Origin: Rhipidocladum racemiflorum
Taxonomy: Eukaryota; Streptophyta; Magnoliopsida; Poales; Poaceae
NCBI GenBank assembly: GCA_036346355.1
Contig: JAYEVF010000027.1
Location: forward strand, 1,736,001 to 1,800,000
Direction: 5' to 3'
Length of the DNA: 64,000 nucleotides
Positions 1 through 11,989 of this stretch are shown here, in pieces (position 1 is the stretch's first letter; each line of letters opens with the position of its first letter). A model generated the notes under the pieces. The model did not search any database and had not been told where the DNA came from. It worked only from the letters and a program-made list of their open reading frames with translations. The position numbers and the translations under genes are program-made.

Positions 1-194
1 TATTACCGTATCAACCTTTGCCCGGTTTGATGTAACATGAAATGCAAGTACGCACATACCGGGCTTCTCCGCCGCATTCGCATCCCCAGCGTTGGCTCGG
101 AGTCGCGGTTGCGGCAGCTCCAGTATCTCATACCGTATGTGTATGAGTTATCTACAGACTGCCGAAAGCGGCATGGATCCCCGCATAAGCACAT
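1..194 (-). pseudogene. GRF-type zinc-finger gene fragment (MULE-A), cut by window edge
   Basis: Reading leftward from 194, the translation has a CLCGDPC motif, then GMRYWSC about 20 residues later. This is the first half of a GRF zinc finger (CxCG, then GRxFyxCp, then CxFFxW). The motif starts right after an in-frame stop and an AG, which suggests a splice acceptor. The C-terminal half would lie before position 1. GRF fingers bind nucleic acid in proteins such as APE2 and TOP3A; a role in this element is unknown. It lies downstream of the PMD gene on the same strand, as in MULE-C. Coding continuity cannot be judged from this fragment. Confidence 0.6.
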
Positions 195-619
195 GCGGAC
201 CTGCGTTCATTCGGGGATGGCTCACGACCTTATTTGTAAGCGACAGAAGCGAGGAAACTCCATTGGCACCGGTTGGTTGGTTGGCGAACTTGGCTGGGGG
301 CGAGGGGAAAGTTTGCTGTGATTATTGGGAGGCGACCACTCGGCCTTAAATAGCCAGCCATAGGGTACAGTGGCGGACTTAAGAGAAGATAAAATCCGCG
401 AGCATCGGATTCTTCTGACGCTTTGCATGCGATGGGACAAAAGCAATAATGACACGAGTTTGATTTGACAAAAGCTGACAGAAATGTACAATAAACAACA
501 AACATTACAACGCAGAAATACAACGTAGCAATACAATACTCAATCGTCGACATCGTCGTAGTCCTCTCCCTGGTCACCTCCCTCTCCCTGGTCACCTCCG
601 CCCTTTGTGCACGAGGTGC

Positions 620-3365
620 AGTGCGCCTCTCATGTCGACGTTCATCTGCCGGCCGACGCCTGGCCCGAAGGGTCCACCGGCCTGGTGGGTTCTCGATCCG
701 GGCTCCAAGCACGGTGGTACAGAGTGCGGCTCGAAGAACTTCGGTGCAGAGGGTGTGTAGGCGTGGGGGCGCTTGGGTGCGACCCCAACAGGACGTCCAG
801 ATGCGTCGGACTAGCATACTCCGTCTCGAAGTCGTCCGCCCGCGTGTGCGGCGTAGTCTGGCCCTCCGGACGGTAACCTGGAACTACTCTGATCGATTCG
901 AGTAGCGAATATATTTGAATGTAAAATGTCTTGCAATGTCGGGCCATTCTGAAGCATATTGAACACACCTGGGGTCGAACGAAGAAATGAGTAGGCATCC
1001 ATGTCGCCGCCAGGGTATCCTAACGGAGGCCTGTCATACACGACCGTTAGTTACCATGAAATGCAATGCATGTTTAAGTGAGAATATTACCTGCCCCAAA
1101 GAACGGGGCCTGCTGCTGCCACGACGAGCTCCCAGGCTGCTCTTGTGGCGGCGGCGGTACGATAAATGGCCCGAGGTCCGGCGGGTGCTGCTTTGGCGGG
1201 CGGCGGTACGATAATGTGGGAGGTGTCGGCGGCGATGGCGTCGGCGATGCGTGTACTAATCCGTACCCCTGGCCGTCTTCACGCCCGACGTATGTGACCA
1301 CAGCGGCGGCGTCAAAACTATGCCGGCACGAAACGGCCCGCACAATCCTCGCCGTCTTCGCGATCATTCGATCCATGAACGCCGTGATCTCCTCCCGGGA
1401 GGTCTCCAAACCCCCGCACAAACGGCCTCTCATGGACCTCAAGTCTTGCTCCATCTCTGTCCCCATGTCGCCCTGAAAGTGATGACATGATGTAAGATAT
1501 ATGTATGCTTGCATGTCGTTAAAAATTTGAGTAGATTGCCTAGTTTACGTACCACAAAGTGCATCGCCGATGCAACATGGGTGGGATATGTGTCGTGAGC
1601 ACGAGCCGGCATCCTCAAGGTCAGCAGGGGGCAAGAGGCGTACTCGCGTAAGTGGGGAGTACCATTGCAGGTACTCCTGGTATCCCTGTATGTCGTATAC
1701 GTCATAATCTGCAACCCGGTCTTGTAGTGCCTGAGTCCACTGCTCCACCCAAGGGGCCATCTTCACGGCCCAGTTAGTCCGGCGGCCACCTCTCCTCGAA
1801 TGCCTACGGAAGTTGTAAACCCGTTAGCATGTGCAATGAGTTGCATTCGAAATGTAAGGGGGAGTGATGTTACCGACATGTGTGTCTCTGTGGGGACTGG
1901 CACACCGCGTGGAACAGGGACCTCTGCTGAGTCCTACCGGTGCCTCATTACCCGGTGAACCGAGTAATCCTCAACGTACACATCGTACATAAGCTTCCAT
2001 CGTGTGTGCAAGTACACCGATCTCTTCGCCGCAAAGGATGGATAAACCGTGCGGTGCGCGCTTCCTAACCTCCGATAAGGTGTAAGGCTCCCACCGACAC
2101 GCTCCCCGCAAAAGGTCGAACGCCTCGGTAAAGTGGGCATAGACACTCCGTACCTGCAGACCAGCCCATTGTGGCTACAGAAGGTACCGATACAAAGTTA
2201 ATACGAAAGAGGCTGTAAAGCGAGATTGCATAGCATAAAAATATGTCCGTGCCGTCATGCGGCACCAAAGAGAGCCCATCGTAGGGCGGTCCACCTCCGT
2301 GTCCTCAGAGAACTTCGGGGCCATACACCCGGTCGTCAACCCATGGTCGTCCAATCTGAAGCGCTCGAGCGACCATAGCATGAGCAGGAGTGGGCACCGG
2401 AGAGGATCGAACCAGGCGCGTCTGAGGCACGCATCGCATAGTCCCCGGTGAGGTGGCACAAAGTACTGGTGACCCCCATTTGTGCTTTCGGGAACCTCAT
2501 GGGGGCAGATCCGCTATGGCCCGTGCGATCGGGACAAGCCTAGCGTCGACGCTGTCTCCATGGGTCGTGGTGAACATCACCCACCCGAACAACCACAACA
2601 GGTAAGCCTCCAGGTGCCGGCTCACCTGGTACTCCGTGGCGTCCCTAGCCATCCTAGTTACCTGCAAGAAGAAAATGTTTTTGGTTACACAGATAAAATA
2701 AATCGGACCAATTTTGAACCGTGCCGACACATACCTCGAATTGGCGAAGCCACGTGAGAGTGGGACCGTCGCTTGCCGTGGGTGTAGCGGGCGTCTTCGC
2801 GGTATCCTCCCTGTGCAGGCGGGAGGACTCCTGCAAACCGAGCAAAAAGGTCGTCACGCCAGTCGTCATCCACCTCCAGTGGCACAACCGCCTGGCCTGC
2901 GATTGGGAGGCCGGTCAGCATCAAAACATCCTGCAGAGTCGGCGTCATCTCTCCGCAGGGTAGATGGAAGGTATGCGTCTCAGGCCGCCAGCGGTCCACG
3001 AGGGCAGTAAGGAGGGATCGGTCGAAGGGGAAGCGTTGGGATCGCTCGACGACGATGACCTCACCATCCAGACCTTCGACGTGGTCCTCCTGTGTGGCCT
3101 CCACCATCCGTGCAAGCGGAAGTACTCCCGCCGCCTCCAATCTGCAACAATGAATTACAAGTTAGACCACAACATGTTTTAACCCATTAAGTATAACAAA
3201 ACTTAGTACGCTTACATACCTGGGTAACCAGCGGTCGTCAAGGCCCCATGCACGTACTGGAGTCCGTGTGGACAAGACACCAGGATCCGTGCCCTCTCTG
3301 GTAGTAGCATGCAACCGTGCACGGTGGCGTGCGTCCAAGTGACGATCAAGAAGGCCGTACGGCCA
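620..3365 (-). pseudogene. Plant mobile domain (PMD, aminotransferase-like) gene relic, MULE-A
   Basis: Exon-like blocks read leftward. Near 3360-3220 there is a block ending DDRWLPR. At 3137-2740 is the PMD core with RWRPETHTFHLPCGEMTPTL followed by LMLTGLP. At 2660-2500 is AYLLWLFGWVMF plus a THGD-VD motif and ARAIADLP, and at 2459-2330 RGLCDACLRRA. Near 1680 is a GYQEYLQWYSP motif, and at 1500-640 a proline-rich tail. These are hallmarks of PMD proteins (PF10536; Arabidopsis MAIN/MAIL family), which occur both as host genes and in Mutator and Ty3/gypsy elements. The core frame breaks near 2810: the LTWLRQFE segment lies in another frame. Introns are inferred from GT/AG boundaries. A pseudogene is likely. 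Confidence 0.75.
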
Positions 3366-3815
3366 ATCGCAACCATCGCCCACAGCCGCCATACCTGCGC
3401 ATGACAAAACAAATTAATAATTTATGTTGACGAGATCAAAGATAGACATTATGTCAAAAGCATAAACAAGCAACACCAAACGAACGGGGGATAGCTAAAA
3501 ACACACTAGATTGCTGGATTTAAACTAAGAACAAATAACATAACTAGCGATGATGACAATCTTAGCTAGCAGATGCAACGAGCACAAGATTTTCCGTGCC
3601 CCAGAACAAACACATGTAGTTTTCTTCAATACATAACTAGACGCAATTCTTTCCACATTACAAGTACTCACTCCTCGAAGCATGACATACAGAAGGAATA
3701 CAATAGTTGTCAGGAGTCATAGCCATAAGAATTTAACGTAGGCATGTATGATTATTACATTCCATACAAAGGGGGGGAACCCTCGAACAAGGCAAGCGCC
3801 TCACGGGCATATACG
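3366..3815. other. Spacer between PMD and transposase relics in MULE-A
   Basis: AT-rich sequence with no recognisable coding similarity or repeat. It probably holds the terminator of the transposase gene and the promoter/5' UTR of the PMD gene on the minus strand, but no specific signal can be named. Confidence 0.4.
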
Positions 3816-6412
3816 TCAAGACCCTCCATCTGAAACGCTCTTCGCAGGACATTTGTTCTTCCTATGGCCGTACTCTCCACATAGGACACACCTCGGACAG
3901 GCCTCCAGCTTCGGACTCATCCATGTCGCTATGCGGATGCGGCGCGTTTGGCGACGACCTTTCCCGCCCTTCACTCTGTTCATGTCAGGGACCCATCTGC
4001 GTGTGGCATTGTCAATTTCAGTGAAGTTTCCAGCAACACGAAACCCATGTAGTTCACCGGACCACGTTTCAACGACCGTATCCGCCATGTAGTACGGAGA
4101 AACAAATTGTACACTGCTCATCTGAATCTGGCCGCAGGCCGCCAAGACATGCGAACATGGTTTATGTAGAAGGTACGGCTTTCGGCAAGTGCAGGTGCAC
4201 ATGCCATCCCCACCACCGCCTAAGCTCACTTCATGGGTGATTCTCCCACTTGACATTCCCAGCCCCTCCATATTCCTCAGTGTTACCTCAAATCGTAACT
4301 CTGGCTGCACTCCATGACGGCGACGGAATGTAGGAGGGCCTTCTCAACCTTCTTCGCTACCCAAGCTCAGAATAACGCTGCAAAGACGGACTCAATGGTA
4401 CTTGCATGCAACACTGCCGCGGCATGCCGTTCCCGGAAATACCTCACTGTACCGTACAACATACCTTCCACGATAGCGACAAGGGGCATGCCACGAAGAC
4501 CCCTTATTACCCAGTTGTATACCTCAGCAAGGTTGGTTGTCATAACCCCATACCTTGCCTCAAGTGTGTCATACAATAGTGCCCACTTCTCAACCGGTTC
4601 AGACTCGATCCAGTGCGAGAAACACTTGATGTTTCTGGAAAGCCTCCTTCTGATGTTTGGGGGGTCAATGTTCGTAATGGCTGCAACGCTGTGGTGCCTC
4701 GGAAATCTTGCCCCGGCTTGTCTCTCTCCGTCACGTATCTGCTTGCTAGTGAGCTCGTCAAGCTTCTCCCGTGATGGCATCAAACTTTCTCTGCTGATTT
4801 TGCTTGCACAACCTCTTGAATAGGTTCATCAACTTCTTACTTTTGAAATATTTGAACAGGTTAGCTGCCATATGTCGCATGCACCACCGGTTCTCGCAAA
4901 TCCGCCACGGAAAGGGCTCTTGCACATCTCCTGCATCTTCTTTATCGCTTTCATCACCCAGCGTGGCGGTCGTGAATTATGCACACATTAGGCCTATCCT
5001 TCACAACTCCGATCTTGATTTTACGAAGAACCACAGCCAACTCTCGTAGTTTTCACCTTCCACGAAAGCAAAGGCTATAGGAAGTATCTGGTTGTTTCCG
5101 TCCACACCGATGGCCGTCAGAATTTGGCCCTTGTACTTGCCGGTGAGGAAAGTCCCGTCCACACACATAATCGGCCGGCAATGCCTGAAAGCCTCCACAC
5201 AAGGCCCAAGTGCGATAAAAGCACGCTCCATAACCATAAAGCCGGGTGGGTTCTCGAGATTCTCTATCATGTATAGCAAGATATGTCCCGGTTTCTTTCC
5301 TTCAAGACATCCGAGCCGGAAGATTATCATAGGATGCCTCGAATGTACCAAAGCGCTTCTCCAATGCCTTCGCCGCCCTCACGCTTTGGCGTGGCGATTT
5401 GGTATTTATATCATTCCTCATGGCAAGTACTATGTGCTGTGCCTCCATGTCAAACTTCTCCACAATCTCTCCGTACATCACGTTCGCGATGAAAGATGAG
5501 GTCAGGTTACGATGTCTCGATGTTACATTGCTCAGAACACAACTGTGCTGCACCACCTTCGTGACTACCCAGTTCAACTCATACTTGGGCCTGTGGGCAT
5601 GAACACGCCAACCACATTCGGCATTTTCGCACTTCACCGTGTAACAATCTTTACTGGATTTCACAACTCTTGCCGGTCGCTGCAAGCTCATTGCCCAGAC
5701 CCTTATAGCATCCTGCAAAGCGGACTTCTCCGCGTACATTGCGTGCACACGAACCTCAATTGGTCGGTACTCACATGTCGAGTCAGCGGCATCATCGACT
5801 GCTAGGTCTTTTGCTTCGCCCCTATTCCAAGCAGCAGGCACCTGTGCGGACATACTGTCATCATCGTCCGAGGACGATTCATCGTGTTCGTCCATCACAA
5901 GTGCCTCTTCTTCCCCCGCCGCTCGTAGATTGTCTTCCTCTAGCACATCCACTAACCCTTCCAACTCCTCCCCTTCATCTGCTTGTCCCGTCGCTGCAGC
6001 GCTTGACCGAATATTGTCATGAACTTCCGCCGGACCTTCTGCTTGCACCGCGATCGGGGTTTCGTTACTTGCCAAGTCTGTTTTGACCGTCGCCTGCACA
6101 TAGAGGACAAAACCCCAGCCACGTCGTCTTGATGAATTGACGTAGTTCCTCCAAGACTGAGCCTGCTCCAACGGTCTAAGCACCCATACCGAGTCGTGTG
6201 TACCTCTCGGCCACAAGCATTTAATGCTCACATCATGCACTATAGGATTCAGCGAAAGACTCTGACAAATCCACCCGCACAGATCTTCGAAACTCATTTC
6301 AGCCGGATTCTGATGGTATAAAATACCTTTGCTGAAAGCTACTCAGATCTACCCCGTATTGCCCCTCCTGAACCACTCCGTCACCGTAAAACACTTTGAA
6401 TGCATCCATAGC
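3816..6412 (-). pseudogene. MuDR-type (MULE) transposase relic, MULE-A
   Basis: Reading leftward, the N-terminus near 6412 has FKVFYGDGVV. A long acidic-linker ORF (6297-5302) follows, containing the MuDR DNA-binding region with YTVKCENAECGWRVHA. The MULE catalytic core begins with CVDGTFLTGKYKGQ (first Asp) near 5150, then IIHDRHAG (second Asp) near 4950. A helical region carries NIKCFSHWI and EVYNWVIRGLR. The C-terminus has a SWIM finger (CTCTC with CSHVLAAC) and a CCHC knuckle (CVLCGEYGHRKNKC) at 4180-3830. Order and spacing match MURA-like transposases. Frames change near 6340, around 5330-5300, after the second Asp and near 4350, so it is inactive unless some shifts are introns. Frame-breaking sites are by-eye estimates. 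Confidence 0.88.
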
Positions 6413-7420
6413 AGACGTAGCTACTGCAAATTAAAAATTATTTACGATATGCGCAATTAATATTTGATATACCAACTGCATATTCCCGAACAACCACAAT
6501 AGAGTTGTGAAACAAAATAATTTGAACTGCATCGTACTACACTACACATATTTATAATCGTACATCATGGTACCAATTAACAGTTGCATCGTACATCATT
6601 TGTAAATTACAACGATACAAAACTACAGTTTTTTCCATTTTCCCATGAATTTACAAAATTGCAGGTTTTTTAGAAAATTATTTCATTCAATTTGAATTTA
6701 TGGTTATGAAATAATGGATATCACATGATCAAGTTAAACCAGTTTTATTATTTCACACATTTAAAGCACACGATCAAATTATTATTTAACCTAATTACGA
6801 AATTGATATCACACGATCAAGTTATGACATAACGATTCTAAAGAATCTTGCCTCATTTTTTGAATTTCAATTGCACTTTCAATGTGAATTCTATTTTAAA
6901 CCGAGTTCAAACTTTAATTCTTTTTCCATGAATTTAAAAACTTGTTTCACTCAATTTGAACTTATGGATCAAAAGTTATGACCATTTCAATATATTCGAT
7001 TTAAATAATTAAGGAGAAAATTGAAATTACGTTGAGTTGATACCCTAACAATTTTACGGCGTGTGTTGCAATATTTAGTTCATACCATAACAATATATAT
7101 ATTTTACTTAACAATTTTCCTGTGTCCCCAAAAATTTTCTGTAACTACTATGTTCGTTTTGCCAACGAACAACATTTTTTTTGGCTCTAATAGTTACATA
7201 TTCCAACTAATATATTTCTAGGCTAATATTATATTACGTACCAATATTATTTGCACATATACAACATTATTCACACATAATTACATAAATTATGCACAAA
7301 ACAAAATTAGTTACATAATACATTATTTTAGATTACTATAATAATTTTGTAAGACTACCTACAATTTTCCTACATATATATAAATTACAGTGACCAAAAA
7401 ATAATTAAAAATTACTAGCA
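6413..7420. other. AT-rich 5' flank of MULE-A transposase
   Basis: About 1 kb of strongly AT-rich DNA upstream (on the minus strand) of the transposase start. I see no coding sequence or clean repeat. It presumably contains promoter and leader intron, but no motif is decisive. Confidence 0.4.
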
Positions 7421-7464
7421 ATGAGCGAAGAACTTAACGAGCAGAGCATTTACGAACAAGCACC

Positions 7465-7605
7465 AAAAAAATACTCTGCTCCTCCTCCTCCTCTTCTTTT
7501 CTTCTTCTTCTTCCTTCCCTTCTTCTTTTTCCTTTTCTTCTTCTTCTTCCTTCTTTTCTCTTCTTCTTTTCTTTCCTGCTTCTTTCTTCTCTCTGTTTTC
7601 TCTCT
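7465..7605. repeat. Polypyrimidine/polypurine tract
   Basis: Long run of C/T, mostly CTT and CTC units, so GAA/GAG-rich on the transcribed minus strand. MULE-C has a matching tract at 36105-36270, also between terminal repeat and transposase. The tract creates spurious long ORFs rich in Phe/Ser/Leu or Arg/Lys/Glu. It may be a leader of the transposase transcript. Confidence 0.8.
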
Positions 7606-7739
7606 GCTTCGAGCGGGCACAGGGGCGCTGGCCGGGAGCAATAATAGAGGAGGGGCGCTGCCGACTTTGGCCATTGCCGCCCGCCTAACCGCCGCCTCAT
7701 TGTCCCCTGCCCATCAGCGCCACCTCGCGACCAGCGCTG

Positions 7740-7950
7740 TCGCGCCACGCAGCGCGAACCCCCTCCCGTAGCCACGTCGGACCAGCGATGACGCGTGGCG
7801 CGAAATGATGCAGATCGCGATGACGTGGCGCGAAAAGTCCTAAATCGCGATGACGTGGCGCGAAAAGAGCCTACTTCTGTAAAAAAAAATTATGAACGTA
7901 TATTTTTGTAATACACAATTAAAAAATGTTTATTTATAAAAAAAAATTCC
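7740..7950. repeat. Right terminal region of MULE-A with GATGACGTGGCGCGAAA repeats
   Basis: Three copies of a unit close to GCGATGACGTGGCGCGAAA occur between about 7785 and 7870. An A/T-rich end follows, terminating in an A-run plus TTCC at about 7950. This arrangement (GC-rich subterminal repeats, then a T-run end) mirrors the MULE-C termini with different sequence. The partner inverted repeat is outside the window. Confidence 0.6.
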
Positions 7951-7970
7951 CCAATCGACGCTCTCTCTCA

Positions 7971-8287
7971 CACTACTACAGATATGGCTTTCAGTACCGG
8001 TTGACAACGGCCATCAGTACCAGTTTTTGAACCGGTACAGGCCATCCGGGTTCCACTAACCGGTACTAATAGACTATCAGTACCGGTTGGAGGCTCCAAC
8101 CGGTACTGATAAGCTACACGAAGATTTCTATTTTTCAGGAGGTCACTCGTCCTACCACTCCAGCCCAAGCATGTACCAACCGGTACTGATAAGAACTTCG
8201 CACTTCCCAAGTGGTCACCCATCATAGTACTATTCTCGCCTAAGCACGCTTAACTTCAGAGTTTTTATATGATCTACGACTGTAGTG
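7971..8287. mobile_element. Small CACTA-like non-autonomous element
   Basis: Starts CACTACTACAG and ends CTGTAGTG, an imperfect CACTA terminal inverted pair. The interior repeats TACCGGT-type subterminal motifs, including a perfect fold-back around 8079-8111 (AGTACCGGTTGGA with its complement). The length is about 317 bp with no ORF. A clear 3-bp target duplication is not visible, so the exact right boundary is tentative. The inner half holds 5S rRNA-derived sequence. Confidence 0.6.
8136..8263 (-). repeat. 5S rRNA-derived sequence, two diverged antisense copies
   Basis: On the minus strand, 8263-8195 reads as the 3' half of a plant 5S rRNA gene: AAGTTAAGCGTGCTTAGGCG (box A region), GAGAATAGTACTA (intermediate element) and GATGGGTGACC (box C). 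Adjacent sequence at 8173-8136 is a second, more diverged copy (TGCTTGGGCTGGAG, then GAGTGACCTCCT). The internal RNA polymerase III promoter segments are recognisable, whereas the 5' third of 5S is largely missing. It is not a functional rRNA gene. Confidence 0.75.
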
Positions 8288-8378
8288 TTAGTATGAACGT
8301 ATTTGATTTATAACGCATCCCCCTTCCCTTAACCTTACAGAGCACCCAAACACTGATTTAGTATTCTCCTACTTCGAA

Positions 8379-8506
8379 CTAAGTCGTCAAATTTACCATG
8401 ATTTGGATGTATGAAAATTAACTAAGTCTTCGAATTTACCATGATTTGGATGCATGAAAATTAACTAAGTCTTCAAATTTCGATGACTTGGATGCATAAA
8501 AATTAA
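8379..8506. repeat. Three tandem copies of a 43-bp unit
   Basis: The unit begins ACTAAGTCNTCNAATTT and contains TTGGATGNATNAAAATTA. Starts are at 8379, 8421 and 8464. No coding capacity. Confidence 0.8.
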
Positions 8507-8693
8507 ATTTTAGAGAAGGTCCGCCGAATGATTCCTGCACTGGTTCCTAGATCAATATACTAGTGCACATCATTACATAGTCAGATCATAAAGCATACAA
8601 TGGCCATAGTGAAATGGATAACTTCACCAAATTAACGCCTTTTGGCAAATAGTTTTACAGTAGGGTCGTCTAGACCAAGTAACAGTATAGTTA

Positions 8694-9290
8694 TGTTTTC
8701 ATCAAAATTTAGCATATATGGAAGTATCGGCAAAATTAGGGCATAAGGGAGTTTTGATAGCGCACGGTGGAAGAAGTTTGGAAACAGGAGTCTGTTTAGG
8801 AAACTGTGGTTGACATGGACTCTTGTTGCCATATTAGAGAAGGACTCGGATCGGCCAAAGGATATAAAAGATGAGCCTAGACTAGAGTAGAGAGACACAT
8901 ACAACCCGTCAGTTTTTGTCGTTTTAATCTTTCTTGTAACAAGCTTTCCTCTGTAAGTCGACTAGATCAATAAAAGTTTGCGTATCGCCGATTGTTGGTC
9001 TCATCGATTTCATCCCAGGTTTGATTTGCTTTGTTTTTGTTGTGCATCGCCTCTCAAAGCCAATCTACCTCTATCCTTAGTCTAACCCTAACCAGCTAAA
9101 CTAGTTACGTCCTGATCGGCTGTTCGCCGATTGGAGCTACGTCGATCATCGCTGGATATCGTCTTCTGATTGATTTTACGATTTTCTCCACCTTATCGAT
9201 TGCAGCTCAAATCGATTGGCACGCTAAGAACCAGGTGTTTGACCGGTGTGTTGCAGTTGAAAACCCTACCTCAAGTTTTTAGCGTTAACA
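8694..9290 (+). repeat. 5' LTR of gag-only retrotransposon, copy 1
   Basis: Starts TGTTTTCATCAAAATTT and ends GTTAACA (TG...CA). The start matches the LTR start of the copy at 57-60 kb (TGTTTGCACCAAAATTT). Inside are a TATA-like GGATATAAAAG near 8859 and GATCAATAAAAG followed by CGCCGATTGTTGG, both with counterparts in the other copy. Immediately downstream is TTTTGGCACACCTGGTGGGA, which corresponds to the primer-binding region of this family. No 3' LTR was found for this copy. Confidence 0.7.
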
Positions 9291-9324
9291 CTTTTGGCAC
9301 ACCTGGTGGGACCAACCGAGGAAG

Positions 9325-10740
9325 ATGACCACAGGAAAATCCCTCCCGCCAGCCGATGTCAATACTGAAGCCATTATCGTCCCCACATTGGAGGATTTAA
9401 CTCCAGAGCAACGTAAGGAGGTCGAAGACAAAAAGGCCACACTGGAGGAGATGATGTTAGGGCGCTATCAAAAAAACCGACGAGGCATTACCCAAAAGAC
9501 TGCACTCCCAATGCTCAACCCTATTAGCGACGCTGGCATCTCAACTAACTCGGTAAGCCGATACATGCCGGCTCAAGCCGAGTTATCTGTTATGATTGAG
9601 CAATCTGTGCATCATGTATTAATTAACCAGTCATCGGCCCTAGTTACAACATTAAAGCCAATGATTGATAATAGCGTCAAGACGATCGCTTAGGAATTGG
9701 CTTCATCTGGGGATCTGCTAGACCCGTTGCAGCCACTCCCATAATATCCCATCTACTCAGTGGCACAAAACACCATTACAGTAAAAGGGCTGGCTCCAAC
9801 GCCTTCGGTATTACCGACCCAACCTACCGTATTGGCACCAAGTGCTCATACGGGCGGGATTGCGCATTACCATGTGTATACTGATGAAGCAAAACTAGGC
9901 ACAACAGCTAGCCTGCCATCGGCAACACCGATAGCGTTTTAGTCAATCGAGCCCCAGCCGATCGAGGCCAGATCACGGTTCCTCAATTCCAAGGACCGAT
10001 TCCACCATGGAATCCGATCCCGCATAAGGTGGTCACATACGCGAGTCCTTTGTCCCTTTACGAGTTGTCGATTTGTAAAAAATGAGGACTACGATCAATT
10101 GCCTCGGCATCGGTAAGCCGATCTAGCCGAAGCGACTGAGTTTACACTTAGGGGCTAGGGCGCCAATTATTACAATTGGCATAACCCTAGCACTACATCG
10201 GCCAATAACATTAATTGTCTTGATCAAATTTACGCCATATTGAGAGATCAATTCGCTTGCAAATTTCAAGAGAAAGTAATCGGCTATAGGAAGCCGTACC
10301 TAGATTACATAGATCGCATGCCTTATCCACACAATTACGAGATTCGACTTTGCCAAATTTTGGGGATAATTCAGAACCACCCTTGAAGCACGTCGAACGA
10401 TTCATTGCCCAGTGTGGCGAAGCAGCCCAGTCTAATGGGCTGAAAATTAGATTTTTTTTCCTTTATCTTTGTCGGGAACTGCTTTTACATGGTTCACAAC
10501 TTGCCCCCAAATTCTGTCCACTTTTGGAACGATTTGGAAAGCCGATTCCATGAGTATTTCTTTTCTGGTAGCCCTGAGCTTAGAATTTCATATCTAAGTT
10601 TAGTCCAACGAGAAGTCGGCAGCCTGTCTCGGATTATATCAGAAGATTAAGGGATGTACGAAATCGGTGCTTCAGTGTCACGTTACCTGATGACCAATTA
10701 GCCGATTTGGCGTTCCAAAGGTTGATTCCGCCGCTTAAGA
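9325..10740 (+). pseudogene. Retrotransposon gag relic, copy 1
   Basis: The first ORF (9325-9693) contains a TPEQRKEVED motif and a QSSALVTTLKPMID segment. Both recur in the gag at 57-59 kb. After a stop at 9691, similarity resumes in changing frames: the PTQPTVLAPSAH segment near 9815, the CG[D/E]A motif of the capsid-like domain near 10410, and CFSVTLPDDQLADLAF near 10670-10715. Similarity stops at about 10740, where the element is truncated. No protease or polymerase follows. Gag would form the virus-like particle of an LTR element. Several stops and frameshifts make this copy dead. Confidence 0.8.
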
Positions 10741-10928
10741 TTTAGTGGTCTTCCAAACTGTTGTGACATATATTCCTCTGAGATAACATAATTATTGAGT
10801 CACTATTGGAAAATACAAGAGTAACCGTGTTTTTTCATCTATTTAGAGCACAAGTGGTTAGTACTTTGAGAATTTTAATGTAATTAGCCTACAAACAAAA
10901 AAATTTCGACAAAAAGATATTTAATTTG

Positions 10929-11360
10929 CATATTTCATCAAATAAGAGTACGACTGACTAGATCTCGACAATTGTAAGTTAAAAATTGTAGTTTGTATGT
11001 AGTTACAAGAGGAATGCTAAAATGATCACTAATTTAAAATTTTGGTCATACATGGAGCAAAAATGAGCAATTATATATATAACAAGTCTAATTGGCATAT
11101 TTCATCAAATAAGAGCAGAACTAACTACATCTCGACAATTATAAGTTAAAATTTGTAGTTTGCGCCTAATTAGAATATCAATGCTAAAATAACCACTAAT
11201 TTGGCAATTTATATACTTGAACAAAAATAAGCAATTGTTGACAAATACAAGTCTAATTGGTAGATTTTATTAAATAAGAGCATGAGTGACTAAATCTCAA
11301 CAATTTTAAGTTGAAATTTGTAGTTTTCATCTAGGTAGAAGAGAACTACAAACATTTCAA
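10929..11360. repeat. About 2.6 tandem copies of a 166-bp AT-rich unit
   Basis: Unit starts at 10929, 11096 and 11261 (periods 167 and 165). Each begins with a variant of CATATTTCATCAAATAAGAG, followed by CTCGACAATTNTAAGTTAAA and TTGTAGTTT. It sits in the left arm of the probable CACTA element. Confidence 0.85.
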
Positions 11361-11989
11361 CGAAATAGGCAACAAACTATGCATTTTTCGGATAGAAACG
11401 ATATAACTTACTTGTAGAGCTGCTTTTTGTTATGTCTGCTATGCAACAAAGTATTTTTGTGGTTGCCTCAACTGCTCCTCTAGTCGAGCCTCACGAGTAC
11501 TCCGCCCACTATTCTAGTAGGATTGAGACAACCTCGCCGAAGTTAAGACTATGGTAGTATCAACGTAACCATTAAACATGGAGAACTTTCCATGTTTCTT
11601 GCCACTCCCGCTATTGTACAAAGCGAAAGGGTCAACATCTTCTTTCCTCTAGTCATACTTCGGTCCGTAATTATCGATTAGTCAATTTCCCATAACTAGC
11701 CTACAAAATTTGTAATACATGTGTAAAAATTTGACAAAGTACTAACTTGAGTTGATTACAACAATTTTACTAACCAAGCCCTGTGTTGCCTTCTCACTGC
11801 ATAGAAAATCCGGCTATGCGAGATCAGAACCTAGGTGACCATGAATATAAGCTTCGACGTCAGTAGGCCGAGTCTCGCTTTGAGCTTCCTATAAATCAAT
11901 ATCATTAGCCAACATTTGGAACATAAATGATCAGATGTCGACAATTCAAACTAAAAATGACGATATATAATATTATGAAGCATACCATC

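Larger units (their letters stand above)
1..7950 (-). mobile_element. MULE-A, Mutator-like element, left end outside window
   Basis: On the minus strand the order is: right terminal region, pyrimidine/purine-biased leader, MuDR-type transposase relic, plant mobile domain (PMD) gene relic, GRF zinc-finger gene relic. The right edge near 7950 ends in an A-run followed by TTCC, so the element would begin GGAATTTTT on the minus strand, much like the start of MULE-C (GAATTTTTT). The other end and the 9-bp target duplication cannot be checked because the window starts inside the element. The right boundary is good to about 3 bp. Gene order and orientation match MULE-C. Confidence 0.75.

Noticed and set aside
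7421..7771. Phe/Leu-rich and Lys/Arg/Glu-rich ORFs
   Set aside because: They are translations of a polypyrimidine tract in the MULE leader; the same artefact appears at 36078-36455.
8195..8263. Functional 5S rRNA gene
   Set aside because: The 5' third is largely missing and there are substitutions and a deletion next to box A; it lies inside a transposon-like unit.
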